DNA from: Thermobifida halotolerans
Lineage (GTDB): Bacteria > Actinomycetota > Actinomycetes > Streptosporangiales > Streptosporangiaceae
Length of the DNA stretch: 64,000 nucleotides
Direction: 5' to 3'
NCBI RefSeq assembly: GCF_003574835.2
Contig: NZ_CP063196.1
Coordinates: 3,968,001-4,032,000 of the forward strand
Shown piece by piece: positions 16,859 to 26,547 of this stretch (position 1 is its first letter; every line of letters begins with the position of its first letter). The notes beneath the pieces are model-generated. The model saw only the letters and a program-made list of their open reading frames with translations. It made no database searches and had not been told where the DNA came from. A program made the position numbers and the translations under genes.

Positions 16859-18277
16859 TCAGTGGTCTTTCTGTATATCGGAACCGGGCCTCCGGTCGGA
16901 CACCAGCAGGGTGGTCACCAGCGCGCCCACCGCCACACAGCCCGCCACGAAGAAGATGGTCAGATAGGCCTCGAACGCGGGCGCGGTCCCGTCGCCGACC
17001 TCCATCGTCATTCCGCCGAGGACGGCGGCCACGACGGCGCTGCAGATCGCCTGGCCCACGACCCGCATGAGGACGTTGACACCGTTGGCCGCACCGGTCT
17101 GCTCCCTGGGGACGTGCCGCATGAGCAGGGCGGGCAGCGTCGAGTAGGGGAAGGCCGTGCCGATGCCGACCACCGTGGCGCCCACGATGATCATGACCAG
17201 GCTCTCACTGGTGAACAGCCGCAGGGCGTAGCCGGCGGCCATGAGCGCGATCCCCGCCGCGATGGCGGTCTTGGGTCCCCGAGCCGCGGCGACCCGCGCC
17301 GCGATCGGCGCGAACAGCAGCATGGAGATCGAGGAGGGCAGCATGCACAGCCCTCCGGCGAGGACGGAGAAGCCCAGACCGTAGCCGGTCTCGGACGGCT
17401 CCTGCACCAGTTGGGCGGTGACCAGGGAGTTGACGAAGAAGGAGAACCCGATCAGCAGGGTGGCGAGGTTGGTCAGCAGCACGGCGGGACTGACCATGCC
17501 GCGCAGTTCCACGATGGGCGAGGGGACGCGCGTCTCGTAGTACACCCAGCCCGCGCCCACGGCCAGTGCCGCGGCGAGCAGGCCCAGCACCGCCGCGGAG
17601 GTCCATCCCCATTCCGCGCCCCGCGACACCGCGACCAGGAAGCAGACCAGGACGGCGGTGAGGCCGAGCGTGCCGAGGGCGTCGAAGCGGCCGCCGCGCG
17701 CCGCCGACCGGGGCACGAAGGCGAACACCAGCGCGAAGCAGAGCAGGCCGAGTCCCCCGCTCATCCAGAACACCGCGTGCCAGTCGGCGTAGCGCGCGAT
17801 CAGCGAGGTCAACGGGACGCCGAGGGCCGCGCCCAAACCCAGCGTGGTGCTCATCAGCGCCGCCGAGAACGCCACCCTCTCGGGCGGCAGCACGTCACGC
17901 AGGACGCCGATGCCCAGCGGCACCACCGCCAACGCGATCCCCTGGAGCGTGCGTCCCATGACGAGCGTCAGGACGTGCGTGCTGAGGGCGGCCAGCGCGG
18001 AGCCCGCCACGAGGGAGGCCAGTGCGCACAGCATCACCTCGCGTCTGCCGTACATGTCGCCGAGGCGCCCGAGCACCGGGGTGGACACGGCTCCGGCGAT
18101 CAGTGCGGCGGTGACCACCCAGCTCGCCGTCCCGTGGGTGGTGCGGAGTCCGTCGATGAGGGTGGGCAGCAGCGGCACCGCGAGGGTCTGCATGACCGCG
18201 GTGACCGCACCGGCGAAGACCATCGCGACGAGGAGGAGGCGGGGGTGGCGGCTGGGATGGACGGAGACTTCGGGCAT
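16859..18277 (-). CDS. MFS drug-efflux transporter (DHA2-like, 14 helices)
   Basis: A 472-residue inner-membrane transporter of the major facilitator superfamily. The loop 2-3 signature GRLGDMYGRREVML is intact, and about 14 hydrophobic helices are visible, fitting the DHA2 drug:H+ antiporter group. AAGGGAG precedes the ATG. It heads a two-gene operon with a TetR-type regulator, and the palindrome GGTAAACAACTGTTTACC lies 38 bp upstream of the start. Export of a toxic compound is likely; the compound is not predictable. Confidence 0.9.
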   Translation of the reverse strand: MPEVSVHPSRHPRLLLVAMVFAGAVTAVMQTLAVPLLPTLIDGLRTTHGTASWVVTAALIAGAVSTPVLGRLGDMYGRREVMLCALASLVAGSALAALSTHVLTLVMGRTLQGIALAVVPLGIGVLRDVLPPERVAFSAALMSTTLGLGAALGVPLTSLIARYADWHAVFWMSGGLGLLCFALVFAFVPRSAARGGRFDALGTLGLTAVLVCFLVAVSRGAEWGWTSAAVLGLLAAALAVGAGWVYYETRVPSPIVELRGMVSPAVLLTNLATLLIGFSFFVNSLVTAQLVQEPSETGYGLGFSVLAGGLCMLPSSISMLLFAPIAARVAAARGPKTAIAAGIALMAAGYALRLFTSESLVMIIVGATVVGIGTAFPYSTLPALLMRHVPREQTGAANGVNVLMRVVGQAICSAVVAAVLGGMTMEVGDGTAPAFEAYLTIFFVAGCVAVGALVTTLLVSDRRPGSDIQKDH

Positions 18278-18314
18278 GCGGGCTCCCTTGGGCCGAGGGA
18301 GGGGACTGCGCTGG

Positions 18315-18332
18315 GGTAAACAACTGTTTACC
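18315..18332. promoter_or_regulatory. TetR-type operator palindrome
   Basis: GGTAAACAACTGTTTACC is a perfect 18-bp inverted repeat (8-bp arms, 2-bp centre) upstream of the MFS-TetR operon and far more AT-rich than its surroundings. TetR repressors bind such sites as dimers. Confidence 0.7.
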
Positions 18333-18756
18333 TCTGCGTATCCTAGCCAGCCGGGTGGTCAGCGCCCTCCACCGCCCCTCGGTCCGACGGCGTACGGCCC
18401 GCCCGGCCGTGCCTCCGAGCCCCCGCGCTTGACGGCCCCGGACGCACACCGCCGCCTCCGCCCGCCGCAGGAGACGGTCAGGTTTTCTGAAACTTTTCGC
18501 GATCAGTACGGAACCGGGACTTTCTCCCCCGCATCTCAGTAACCGCAAGACCGCCACCGCGACCAACGCGGTGGCGATCGCGGGCGCGCAGTCGTCTGGT
18601 CCGGGAGAGCACCCCGGGCCAGACGGTGACCGGTTGTGGACAATTCCGTTGCCGGACCGAAACCCGGCCGCTAGGTTCTCGGCAACAGCGGTTCCCGCGC
18701 ACCGAGACCGCGGCTCGCGGAACCTCACACGCGGAGAGGGGTTGCGGCAGACCGGC
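18333..18756. other. Intergenic region with hairpins before the flotillin operon
   Basis: No gene is seen. CGCCACCGCG (18552-18561) pairs perfectly with CGCGGTGGCG (18567-18576). A second stem, CTGGTCCGGG with CCCGGGCCAG, follows near 18596-18622. These may isolate the flotillin operon from upstream transcription. Its probable promoter lies at 18649-18677. Confidence 0.45.
18649..18677 (+). promoter_or_regulatory. Predicted promoter of the flotillin operon
   Basis: TTGCCG (18649-18654), a 17-bp spacer and TAGGTT (18672-18677), about 80 bp before the first gene. The hexamers fit actinobacterial housekeeping promoters. Confidence 0.5.
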
Positions 18757-19395
18757 ATGAGCGACTTCTTCACGGCCGCCCTCGGGTTTCCCACCGTCCT
18801 GTTCAGCTTCGCCCTGGTCGTGGTGGTCAGCTACTGGTGTCTCGTCGTCCTCGGCGCTCTGGGGGTCGACGCGCTCGACGCCGACGGCGCCGACACGGAC
18901 GGTCTCACCGGTGCCATGTCGGCCATCGGTCTCGGAGGAGTCCCGGTCACCGTGTCGCTCTCGGTCATGATCGCCGTGGCGTGGTTCGCCAGCCTCAGCG
19001 GCACCGCCCTCCTGGACGGCGTCGACCTGTCCGATCCCGTGATCGTCGCGCTCGGGATCGTCGTCCTCGCCGTCGCCGTGGTCTGCGCCTGGGCGGCGGC
19101 CGGTTTCTTCGCGCTGCTGTGGCGGCGCTTCCTGCCCGGCGGCGGCGAACCCTCCAGACACGACTTCGTCGGACGGGTGTGCGTGGTCCGCACCGGACGG
19201 GTGGACACGGACTTCGGCCAGGCCGAGGTCGCCGCCGCCGACGGCTCCACCGCGCTCGTCCAGGTGCGTCAGACCGGCGAGGAGCCCCTCACCTCCGGCA
19301 GTACCGCGCTGATCGTCGACCACGACCCCGACGGGGCGTTCTTCTGGATCACCGCCTACGACGCCGAACTCGATCCCCACCGCCCAACCCCCTGA
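18757..19395 (+). CDS. NfeD/OB-fold-type membrane protein, flotillin partner
   Basis: A 212-residue membrane protein. Three hydrophobic segments appear (about 12-34, 68-90 and 100-126), followed by a soluble C-terminal beta-rich domain (about 140-205) beginning HDFVGRVCVVRTGRVDTDFG and ending SGSTALIVDHDPDGAFFWI. That shape matches the OB-fold proteins (NfeD, YqiJ, YuaF) encoded next to flotillins, which they are thought to assist in membrane microdomains. The flotillin gene starts 31 bases later. The ribosome-binding site GGAGAGGGG is rather far from this ATG, so the exact start is less certain than the identity. Sequence match to NfeD proper is weak. Confidence 0.7.
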   Translation: MSDFFTAALGFPTVLFSFALVVVVSYWCLVVLGALGVDALDADGADTDGLTGAMSAIGLGGVPVTVSLSVMIAVAWFASLSGTALLDGVDLSDPVIVALGIVVLAVAVVCAWAAAGFFALLWRRFLPGGGEPSRHDFVGRVCVVRTGRVDTDFGQAEVAAADGSTALVQVRQTGEEPLTSGSTALIVDHDPDGAFFWITAYDAELDPHRPTP

Positions 19396-19426
19396 ACCCC
19401 CGAACACCGAACGCTAGGACCCGCCC

Positions 19427-21517
19427 ATGGACACCATCGCTGTGGGGGTCGGCGTACTCATCGCTGTCCTCCTGCTTGTCCTGCTCGGACTCGTCATCGT
19501 CATCAGCCGCCTGTTCCGCAAGGTCGAACAGGGCAGGGCGCTGATCGTCTCCAAGATCCGCAGGGTCGACGTCACCTTCACCGGCGCCGTCGTCCTGCCC
19601 GTCCTGCACAAGGCCGAGGTCATGGACATCTCGGTCAAGACCATCGAGATCTCCCGGACCGGTAAGGACGGCCTCATCTGCCGGGACAACATCCGCGCCG
19701 ACATCCGCATCACCTTCTTCGTGCGGGTCAACAAGACCGTCGAGGACGTCATCAAGGTCGCCCAGGCCATCGGCACCGAACGCGCCAGCGACCAGGCCAC
19801 CCTCCAGGAACTGTTCAACGCCAAGTTCTCCGAGGCGCTCAAGACCGTCGGCAAGCACCTGGACTTCGAGGACCTCTACACCAAGCGCGAGGAGTTCCGC
19901 GACCGGATCATCAGCGTGATCGGCACCGACCTCAACGGCTACAGCCTCGAGGACGCGGCGATCGACTACCTGGAACAGACCCCGCTCGTCCAGCTCGACC
20001 CGGCCAACATCCTCGACGCCCAGGGCATCCGCAAGATCACCGAGCTGACCGCGCGGCAGAACGTCAGCACCAACGAGCACCGCCGCACCGAGGAGAAGGA
20101 GATCGAGCGCCAGAACGTCGAGGCGCGCGAGACCATCCTCGAACTGGAGCGCCGCCGCGAGGAGGCCGAGGCCAGGCAGAGGCGCGAGGTCGAGACGATG
20201 CGCGCGCAGACCGAGGCCGAGACCGAGATCGTGCGCGCCGAGGAGATGCTGCGCGCCGAGACCTCGCGCGTCCGCGCCGAGCAGGAGCTGGGCGTGCAGC
20301 GCGAGAACCGGGAACGCGAGATCGCGGTGGCGGCGAAGAACCGCGAACGGGTCATCGCCATCGAGACCGAGCGCATCGAGAAGGACCGCCTGCTGGAGGT
20401 CATCTCCCGCGAACGCGAGACCGAGCTGTCGCGCTACGCCAAGGACAAGGAGCTGGAGGCCGAACGGCGCGAGATCGCCGAGGTCGTCCGCGAGCGCGTC
20501 GCCGTCGAGAGGACCGTCGCCGAGCAGGAGGAGAACATCAAGAGGCTGCGCGCGGTCGAGGAGGCCGAGCGCCAGCGCCAGACCGCGGTCATCCTCGCCG
20601 AGGGCGAGGCCCAGGAGGAACTGGTCAAGAGCATCAAGGCCGCCGAGGCCGCCGCGCAGGCCGCCGAGCACGCCGCCCGCGAGCGGCTCACCCTCGCCGA
20701 GGCGCGCCAGCAGGCCGCCGAACTGGACGCCGCCGCCAGCGTCCGCCTGGCCGAGGGCAAGCAGGCCGAGGCCGCCGCCGAGGGTCTGGCCCAGGTGCAG
20801 GTGAACGAGCGCGAGGCCGAGGTCCTGGAGAAGATGGGACGCGCCGAGGCCGCCGTCGCCCGCGAGAAGGCGCTCGCCCAGGCCGAGGAGACCGAGAAGG
20901 TCGGCCTCGCCCAGGCCGCCGCCGACCGCCAGAAGGCCCTCGCCCAGGCCGAGGCCGTCCGCGAGAAGCTCAAGGCCGAGGCCGAGGGCATCAACGACAA
21001 GGCCGAGGCGATGGCCGCGCTCGACGAGGCCACCCGGGAGCACGAGGAGTACCGCCTGCGTCTGGAGGCCGACAAGGAGATCCGCCTCGCCGGGATCGAG
21101 GCGCAGCGCCAGATCGCCGCGGCCCAGGCCGACGTGCTCGGCAGGGGCCTGGAGAGCGCCGACATCGACATCGTCGGCGGCGACGGGGCGTTCTTCGACC
21201 GGGTCGTCAACGCGGTCGGCGCGGGCAGGGCCGTGGACGGCTTCCTGGCGCACTCCGGCGCCGCCCGCACCATGGTCGAACCGTGGCTGGACGGCTCCCG
21301 GAGCCTGCCCGAGGACCTGGCCGGACTGCTGGGGTCGGTCGACTCCGCGGACGTCAAGAACCTCACCCTCTCGGCCCTGCTGCTCAAGCTGATCAACGAG
21401 GGCGACCCCAGGGCCGACGGCCTGTCCGCCCTGCTGCGGTCGGCCCGGAAGCTGGGCGTGGCCGACACGCCGCTGTCGGAGCCCACCGCCACCGCGCCGA
21501 ACCCGCCGAAGCTGTGA
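19427..21517 (+). CDS. Flotillin-family (SPFH/band 7) protein
   Basis: A 696-residue flotillin of the YqiK/FloT type. One N-terminal membrane helix (about 3-28) is followed by the SPFH domain (about 35-210; KAEVMDISVKTIEISRTGKD, then RVNKTVEDVIKVAQAIG). A very long, highly charged coiled coil runs from about 220 to 590, rich in E-A-E-x and R-R-E-E repeats. The C-terminus is a small globular tail. Flotillins oligomerise in the membrane and organise microdomains. AGGA precedes the ATG. It lies between an NfeD-like partner and a giant AAA+ gene starting seven bases after its stop, so the three products probably act together. Confidence 0.9.
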   Translation: MDTIAVGVGVLIAVLLLVLLGLVIVISRLFRKVEQGRALIVSKIRRVDVTFTGAVVLPVLHKAEVMDISVKTIEISRTGKDGLICRDNIRADIRITFFVRVNKTVEDVIKVAQAIGTERASDQATLQELFNAKFSEALKTVGKHLDFEDLYTKREEFRDRIISVIGTDLNGYSLEDAAIDYLEQTPLVQLDPANILDAQGIRKITELTARQNVSTNEHRRTEEKEIERQNVEARETILELERRREEAEARQRREVETMRAQTEAETEIVRAEEMLRAETSRVRAEQELGVQRENREREIAVAAKNRERVIAIETERIEKDRLLEVISRERETELSRYAKDKELEAERREIAEVVRERVAVERTVAEQEENIKRLRAVEEAERQRQTAVILAEGEAQEELVKSIKAAEAAAQAAEHAARERLTLAEARQQAAELDAAASVRLAEGKQAEAAAEGLAQVQVNEREAEVLEKMGRAEAAVAREKALAQAEETEKVGLAQAAADRQKALAQAEAVREKLKAEAEGINDKAEAMAALDEATREHEEYRLRLEADKEIRLAGIEAQRQIAAAQADVLGRGLESADIDIVGGDGAFFDRVVNAVGAGRAVDGFLAHSGAARTMVEPWLDGSRSLPEDLAGLLGSVDSADVKNLTLSALLLKLINEGDPRADGLSALLRSARKLGVADTPLSEPTATAPNPPKL

Positions 21518-21524
21518 GGACGCC

Positions 21525-24500
21525 GTGACCGACCCCGTCACGACGCCGGACGACGGCCGGGCCGGGCTCGACATGGGCACCTACGAGGTGCTCCGGGCCC
21601 GGCTGGGCGAGCAGGCCGCCGAACTGGCGCGCCGCGCCGAGGCCCTCAACGCCGCACGGCTGGAGGTCTTCGGCGGCGCCGAACTGGAACTGCTGGGCAC
21701 CGAACGCATCCGCACCGCCAACAACTGCGTACCGCGCGACATCGTGCCCGTCGGCGACCTGATGCTGTTCGGCTACAACGTCTTCATCGGGATGAAGACG
21801 GAGACGCACGTCTCCGACGTGTTCTCGCTGCACCGCTTCGCCTTCGACGGCGGCGCCTTCTCCTTCGCCGAGACGGCGGCGGAGGAACTGCCCGAACTGC
21901 TGGCCGACGAGCGGTTCCGGCGGGACTTCGCCGAACTGTACCGGTACTTCCGCGACACGCGGCTGCTGCAGTTGCGGCGCGTCGAGGGCCGCCTGCTGGC
22001 GGTGTTCCAGACCGGCCCGGCCGTCTCCGACATCCGGGTGCTGCGCTGGCGGATCGGTGCCGACGGCAGCCTGTCCTACCTGGACAACAAGGGCGAACGG
22101 GACCACGTCTTCCCGCCGCAGCAGGACTTCGCCTGGGTCGAGGCCACCCGCGAGGACCACGTTTTGGGCCGCCACCCGCACATCTCCGTCTACGACGAGG
22201 TGTTCGTGGAGACGGTCGGCGGCGACCTGACCATCAAGATCGAGAACAACACCGAGACCGGCGAGGGCGTCTACAGCGAACCGGTCGCCGAACCGCTGCA
22301 GAGCCTCGCCGACGCCGACGTGCGCCACGCCCGGGTGGGGCCGCTCATCCTGCTGCGCGTCCTGCCGTACAAGGAGACCGAGTACCGGTACCTGGTGTTC
22401 AACACCCGCACCAGGGACGTGGTCCGCCTCGACGGCATCGGGCAGGCCTGCCAGCGGCTGCCCGACGACCAGGGGCTGATCTTCCCCGGCGGCTACTACC
22501 TGTCCACCGGGCTGGTCAGGACCTTCGACACCGACGTCACCGACCTGGAGTTCCAGTCGCTGGTCCGCTCCCCCAACGGCGAGGACGTGCTCTACGTCTT
22601 CCACTCCCGGGCCGAGGGGCGCAGCCTGCTGCTGCCCTACAACGTGATCCGCAAGGAGGTCGCCACCCCGATCTCCTGCCACGGCTACTCGGTCTTCGAC
22701 GACGGCACCATGGTGGTGTTCCGCGCCCTGTCGGACGAGCCCACCCGCGTCCACCCGATGCAGGTGTGGCAGACACCGTTCCAGTCCGACGCCCACGCCG
22801 CCCGCCAACCCGCCGGAACCGGCCCCCTGGAGCGGGTCGGCAACGCCGACCTGGTGCGGGGCATCTCCGACGTGCTGTCGGTGACCCGCATGGTCCACGA
22901 GATGACCCCGGCGGGGCCGGTGTTCGAGGGGCTCATCGCCGCCTGTGCGCGCACCCTCGACCAGTACCACTGGCTGGGCGAGGACGAACTGCACAACCTG
23001 GCCGAGCCGCTGTCGCGGGTGCGGGCCACCGCCGGACAGGTGCTGGAGGAGTTCGAGAAGGTCCAGGAGCTGACCGCGCAGGCCGCGCGGGCGCTGGACG
23101 AGGCGGAGACCGACATCACCGCGCTGGTCCGCCGGGTCCGCTCGGAGTCGCCCGCCTCCGCCGACGGGTGGGTGCGCCGTCTGGCCGGACTGCGCCGCGC
23201 CCGCGGCCGCCTGGAGACCCTGCGCGACCTGCGCCACATCGACACCGACCGGCTGGAGTCCCTGGCCTCCGCCCTGGAGGAGGACACCGCCGACGCCGGG
23301 CGGCGAGCCGTGGACTTCCTCGGCGGCGCCGACGCGTTCACCGGCTACCACGCCGCCGTGGACGCGCTGATCGGCGACGCCGAGTCGATCGGGGCCACCG
23401 CGGACGCCGAACCGCTCCAGCGGCGGCTGGCCGAGCAGACCGAGGGCCTGGAGACCGTCACCGAGGTCGTCGGCTCCCTCGACATCGCCGACGCGGCCGT
23501 GCGCACCCGCATCCTGGAGCGCGTCGCCGAGGTGCTGGGCACCGTCAACCGGGCGCGGGCCACCCTGGACGCGCGCCGCCGGGAGCTGCTGTCGGTGGAG
23601 GGGCGGGCCGCGTTCGCCGCCGAGTTCGCGCTGCTGGGCCAGTCCGTGACCGGCGCGCTGGCGATGGCCGACACCCCCGAGGCGTGCGACGAGCAGCTGG
23701 GGCGGCTGCTGCTGCGGATCGAGAACCTGGAGTCGCGGTTCGCCGAGTTCGACGACTTCCTCGGCGAACTGGAGGCCGAACGCGAGAACGTCTACGAGGC
23801 GTTCAGCGCACGCAAGCAGGCCCTGCTGGACGAGCGCGTCCGCCGCGCCGACCGGCTCGCCGCCTCCGCCGAGCGCATCCTGACCAGCGTGCGCCGCCGC
23901 GCCGCCGCACTGGACTCCCTCGACGAGGTCAACACCTACTTCGCCGCCGACCCGATGGTGGCGAAGCTCCGCGCCACCGCCGGGGAGCTGCGCGGCCTCG
24001 GCGACCAGGTGCGCGCCGAGGAGATCGAGGGGCAGGTCAAGGCCGCCCGCCAGGAGGCCGGGCGGGCGCTGCGCGACCGGCTCGACCTGTTCACCGACGG
24101 TGGCGAGGCGATCCGGCTGGGCAACCACCGCTTCGCCGTCAACACCCAGCCCGTCGACCTGACGATGGTGCCGCACGAGGGGCGCATGGCGTTCACCATC
24201 ACCGGCACCGACTACCGGTCCCGGGTGGACGACCCCGGCTTCGAGGAGACCGAACCGTTCTGGGACCAGCCCCTGGTGTCGGAGTCGCCGGAGGTGTACC
24301 GGGCCGAGTACCTGGCCGCCGAGATCCTCGCCGCCGCCGAGGCCGGACAGGGCGGACTGTCGGCGGCCGTGCTGCGCGAGGCCGCCGAGACCCCGGGCGG
24401 GCTGCCGGCCGTGGTGCGGCGGGAGGCGGAATCCCGCTACGACGAGTGCTACGAGCGCGGCGTCCACGACCATGACGCCGCCGCGATCCTGGCGGTGCTG

Positions 24501-26495
24501 CTGCGCCTGTCCGACGGGGCGGGGCTGCTGCGCCATCCGGGCGCCGCACGCGCGGCGGCCCAACTGTTCTGGGCGTTCGGCGCCGAGGAGGCGGACCGGC
24601 GGACGTGGACGACGCGGGCGCGCTCCCTGGTGCGGGCGCGGTCGCTGTTCGGCACGGGGGTCGCCGACGCGGTCGCCGGGCTGGCCGCGGAACTGGCGGC
24701 GCGCGTCGCCGCGTTCCTCGACGGCGCCGGACTGGCCGACCACCGCGACCACGCCGCCGACGCGGGCGGGTACCTGGTGGAGGAGTTGGCCGCCGACCCC
24801 GGCGGGTTCGCCGTGAGCGGCGGGGCGCGCCTGCTCGTCGACCGGTTCCTGCGCGCCCTGGGGCCCACCGGCTCGGCCGAGCGCCGCGAGTTCGACGCCG
24901 ACCTCGCCGCGCTCGGACCGGACCTGGCGGCCCGCCACCAGTTGGCGACGGCGTGGCTGACGGCGTTCCGGGCCACCCGCGACGACGCCGACGCCGCCGA
25001 CCTGCCCGAGGCGGTCGCCCTGCTGCTCGCCGCCGACCTGGAACGCTACGAGCCGTCCGGGCCGCTGACGGCGACGGTCGAGGGGCTGCTGGGCGCGCAC
25101 CCCCGCGTCCGCGAGCGGCGCCTGGAGCTGCGCCTGGACCAGACCCTGGAGCGGCTGCGCCGCTTCCGCGCCGAACGGGTCCCCGCCTACCGCGCCTACC
25201 TGCGGCGGCGCAACGAACTGGTGGCGGCCGAACGCGCCCGGCTGCGCCTGGACGAGTACCGGCCCGCGGTACTGAGCGCGTTCGTGCGCAACCAGTTGCT
25301 GGACGAGGTGTACCTGCCGCTGATCGGCGACAACCTCGCCAGGCAACTGGGCGCGACCGGCGACGCCAGGCGCACCGACCAGATGGGGCTGCTGCTGCTC
25401 ATCTCCCCGCCCGGCTACGGCAAGACCACGCTCATGGAGTACGTGGCCAGCCGCCTGGGCCTGATGTTCGTGAAGGTGAACGGCCCGTCGCTGGGGCACG
25501 CGGTCACCTCGCTGGACCCGGAGGCGGCGCCCGACGCCACCGCGCGCCAGGAGGTCGAGAAGATCTCGTTCGCGCTGGAGTCCGGGAACAACGTGCTGCT
25601 GTACCTGGACGACATCCAGCACACCTCGCCGGAGCTGCTGCAGAAGTTCGTCTCGCTGTGCGACGGCCAGCGTCGCATGGAGGGCGTGTGGAACGGCCGC
25701 ACCCGCACCTACGACCTGCGCGGCAAGCGGTTCGCGGTGTGCATGGCCGGAAATCCCTACACCGAGGAGGGCAGGCGGTTCCGCATCCCCGACATGCTCG
25801 CCAACCGCGCCGACGTGTGGAACCTCGGCGACGTGCTCAGCGGTAAGGACGACCTGTTCGCGCTGAGCTACGTCGAGAACGCGCTGACCGCCAACCCGGT
25901 ACTGGCACCGCTGTCCGCCCGCGACCGCGGGGACGTGCGGCTGCTGGTGCGGCTGGCCCGCGGCGAGGAGGGGGTCCGTCCCGACCAGCTCGACCACCCC
26001 TACTCGTCGGTGGAGTTGGAGCAGATCCTGTCGGTGCTGCGCAAGCTGCTGCGGGTGCAGGCGGTGGTGCTGGCCGCCAACCGCGCCTACATCGCCTCGG
26101 CGGCGCAGGCGGACGACGCGCGGACCGAGCCGCCGTTCGTGCTCCAGGGCTCCTACCGGAACATGAACGCGATGGCCGAGCGCATCGTGCCGGTGATGAA
26201 CGACGCCGAGGTGGAGGCGGTGATCGACGATCACTACCTGGGCGAGGCGCAGACGCTGGCGTCGGGGGCGGAGGCCAACCTGCTGAAGCTGGCCGAGCTG
26301 CGCGGCCGGATGACCGAGGAGCAGCGGGAGCGCTGGTCCGGGGTGAAGGCGGCGTTCCGGCGCTCCCGGGCGCTCGGCGGCGCCGAGGACGACCCGCTGA
26401 CCCGTGCCGTGGGCGCGGTGGGGCTGCTCGCCGACCGGGTGGGCGCGGTGGAGACCGCCATCGAGAGGGCGGCGCAGGCGGTGACCGAGCGTTGA
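21525..26495 (+). CDS. Giant AAA+ ATPase (DUF3686, DNA repair ATPase-like)
   Basis: A 1,656-residue protein. The N-terminal ~450 residues are a beta-rich domain of the kind annotated DUF3686 or 'DNA repair ATPase' (for example TANNCVPRDIVPVG, SVYDEVFVETVGGDLTIKIE). A helical, coiled-coil-rich middle section follows to about 1250. The C-terminal AAA+ module has Walker A PPGYGKTT (around 1295-1300), Walker B LLYLDDIQ (around 1358-1364) and a sensor-like MAGNPYTEEG. There is no signal or membrane helix, so it is cytoplasmic. The GTG start follows the flotillin stop by seven bases with GTGAGGA as ribosome-binding site. Attachment to membrane via flotillin is inference; the family's actual role is not established. 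Confidence 0.85.
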   Translation: MTDPVTTPDDGRAGLDMGTYEVLRARLGEQAAELARRAEALNAARLEVFGGAELELLGTERIRTANNCVPRDIVPVGDLMLFGYNVFIGMKTETHVSDVFSLHRFAFDGGAFSFAETAAEELPELLADERFRRDFAELYRYFRDTRLLQLRRVEGRLLAVFQTGPAVSDIRVLRWRIGADGSLSYLDNKGERDHVFPPQQDFAWVEATREDHVLGRHPHISVYDEVFVETVGGDLTIKIENNTETGEGVYSEPVAEPLQSLADADVRHARVGPLILLRVLPYKETEYRYLVFNTRTRDVVRLDGIGQACQRLPDDQGLIFPGGYYLSTGLVRTFDTDVTDLEFQSLVRSPNGEDVLYVFHSRAEGRSLLLPYNVIRKEVATPISCHGYSVFDDGTMVVFRALSDEPTRVHPMQVWQTPFQSDAHAARQPAGTGPLERVGNADLVRGISDVLSVTRMVHEMTPAGPVFEGLIAACARTLDQYHWLGEDELHNLAEPLSRVRATAGQVLEEFEKVQELTAQAARALDEAETDITALVRRVRSESPASADGWVRRLAGLRRARGRLETLRDLRHIDTDRLESLASALEEDTADAGRRAVDFLGGADAFTGYHAAVDALIGDAESIGATADAEPLQRRLAEQTEGLETVTEVVGSLDIADAAVRTRILERVAEVLGTVNRARATLDARRRELLSVEGRAAFAAEFALLGQSVTGALAMADTPEACDEQLGRLLLRIENLESRFAEFDDFLGELEAERENVYEAFSARKQALLDERVRRADRLAASAERILTSVRRRAAALDSLDEVNTYFAADPMVAKLRATAGELRGLGDQVRAEEIEGQVKAARQEAGRALRDRLDLFTDGGEAIRLGNHRFAVNTQPVDLTMVPHEGRMAFTITGTDYRSRVDDPGFEETEPFWDQPLVSESPEVYRAEYLAAEILAAAEAGQGGLSAAVLREAAETPGGLPAVVRREAESRYDECYERGVHDHDAAAILAVLLRLSDGAGLLRHPGAARAAAQLFWAFGAEEADRRTWTTRARSLVRARSLFGTGVADAVAGLAAELAARVAAFLDGAGLADHRDHAADAGGYLVEELAADPGGFAVSGGARLLVDRFLRALGPTGSAERREFDADLAALGPDLAARHQLATAWLTAFRATRDDADAADLPEAVALLLAADLERYEPSGPLTATVEGLLGAHPRVRERRLELRLDQTLERLRRFRAERVPAYRAYLRRRNELVAAERARLRLDEYRPAVLSAFVRNQLLDEVYLPLIGDNLARQLGATGDARRTDQMGLLLLISPPGYGKTTLMEYVASRLGLMFVKVNGPSLGHAVTSLDPEAAPDATARQEVEKISFALESGNNVLLYLDDIQHTSPELLQKFVSLCDGQRRMEGVWNGRTRTYDLRGKRFAVCMAGNPYTEEGRRFRIPDMLANRADVWNLGDVLSGKDDLFALSYVENALTANPVLAPLSARDRGDVRLLVRLARGEEGVRPDQLDHPYSSVELEQILSVLRKLLRVQAVVLAANRAYIASAAQADDARTEPPFVLQGSYRNMNAMAERIVPVMNDAEVEAVIDDHYLGEAQTLASGAEANLLKLAELRGRMTEEQRERWSGVKAAFRRSRALGGAEDDPLTRAVGAVGLLADRVGAVETAIERAAQAVTER

Positions 26496-26499
26496 GACC

Positions 26500-26543
26500 G
26501 ACGCCAGGGGCCAAAGATCCGGGTGGGAGTGGCCCCCGGCGTC
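26500..26543. terminator. Bidirectional terminator, flotillin operon / FAD oxidase
   Basis: A 14-bp stem with one mismatch (26500-26513 with 26530-26543) lies exactly between the two convergent stop codons. Confidence 0.7.
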
Positions 26544-26547
26544 AAGA

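Noticed and set aside
21393-26234. Very long open frame opposite the giant AAA+ gene
   Set aside because: It is antisense to a protein with clear domains; high GC in third positions removes stop codons from the complementary frames. The translation is low-complexity and has no motif.
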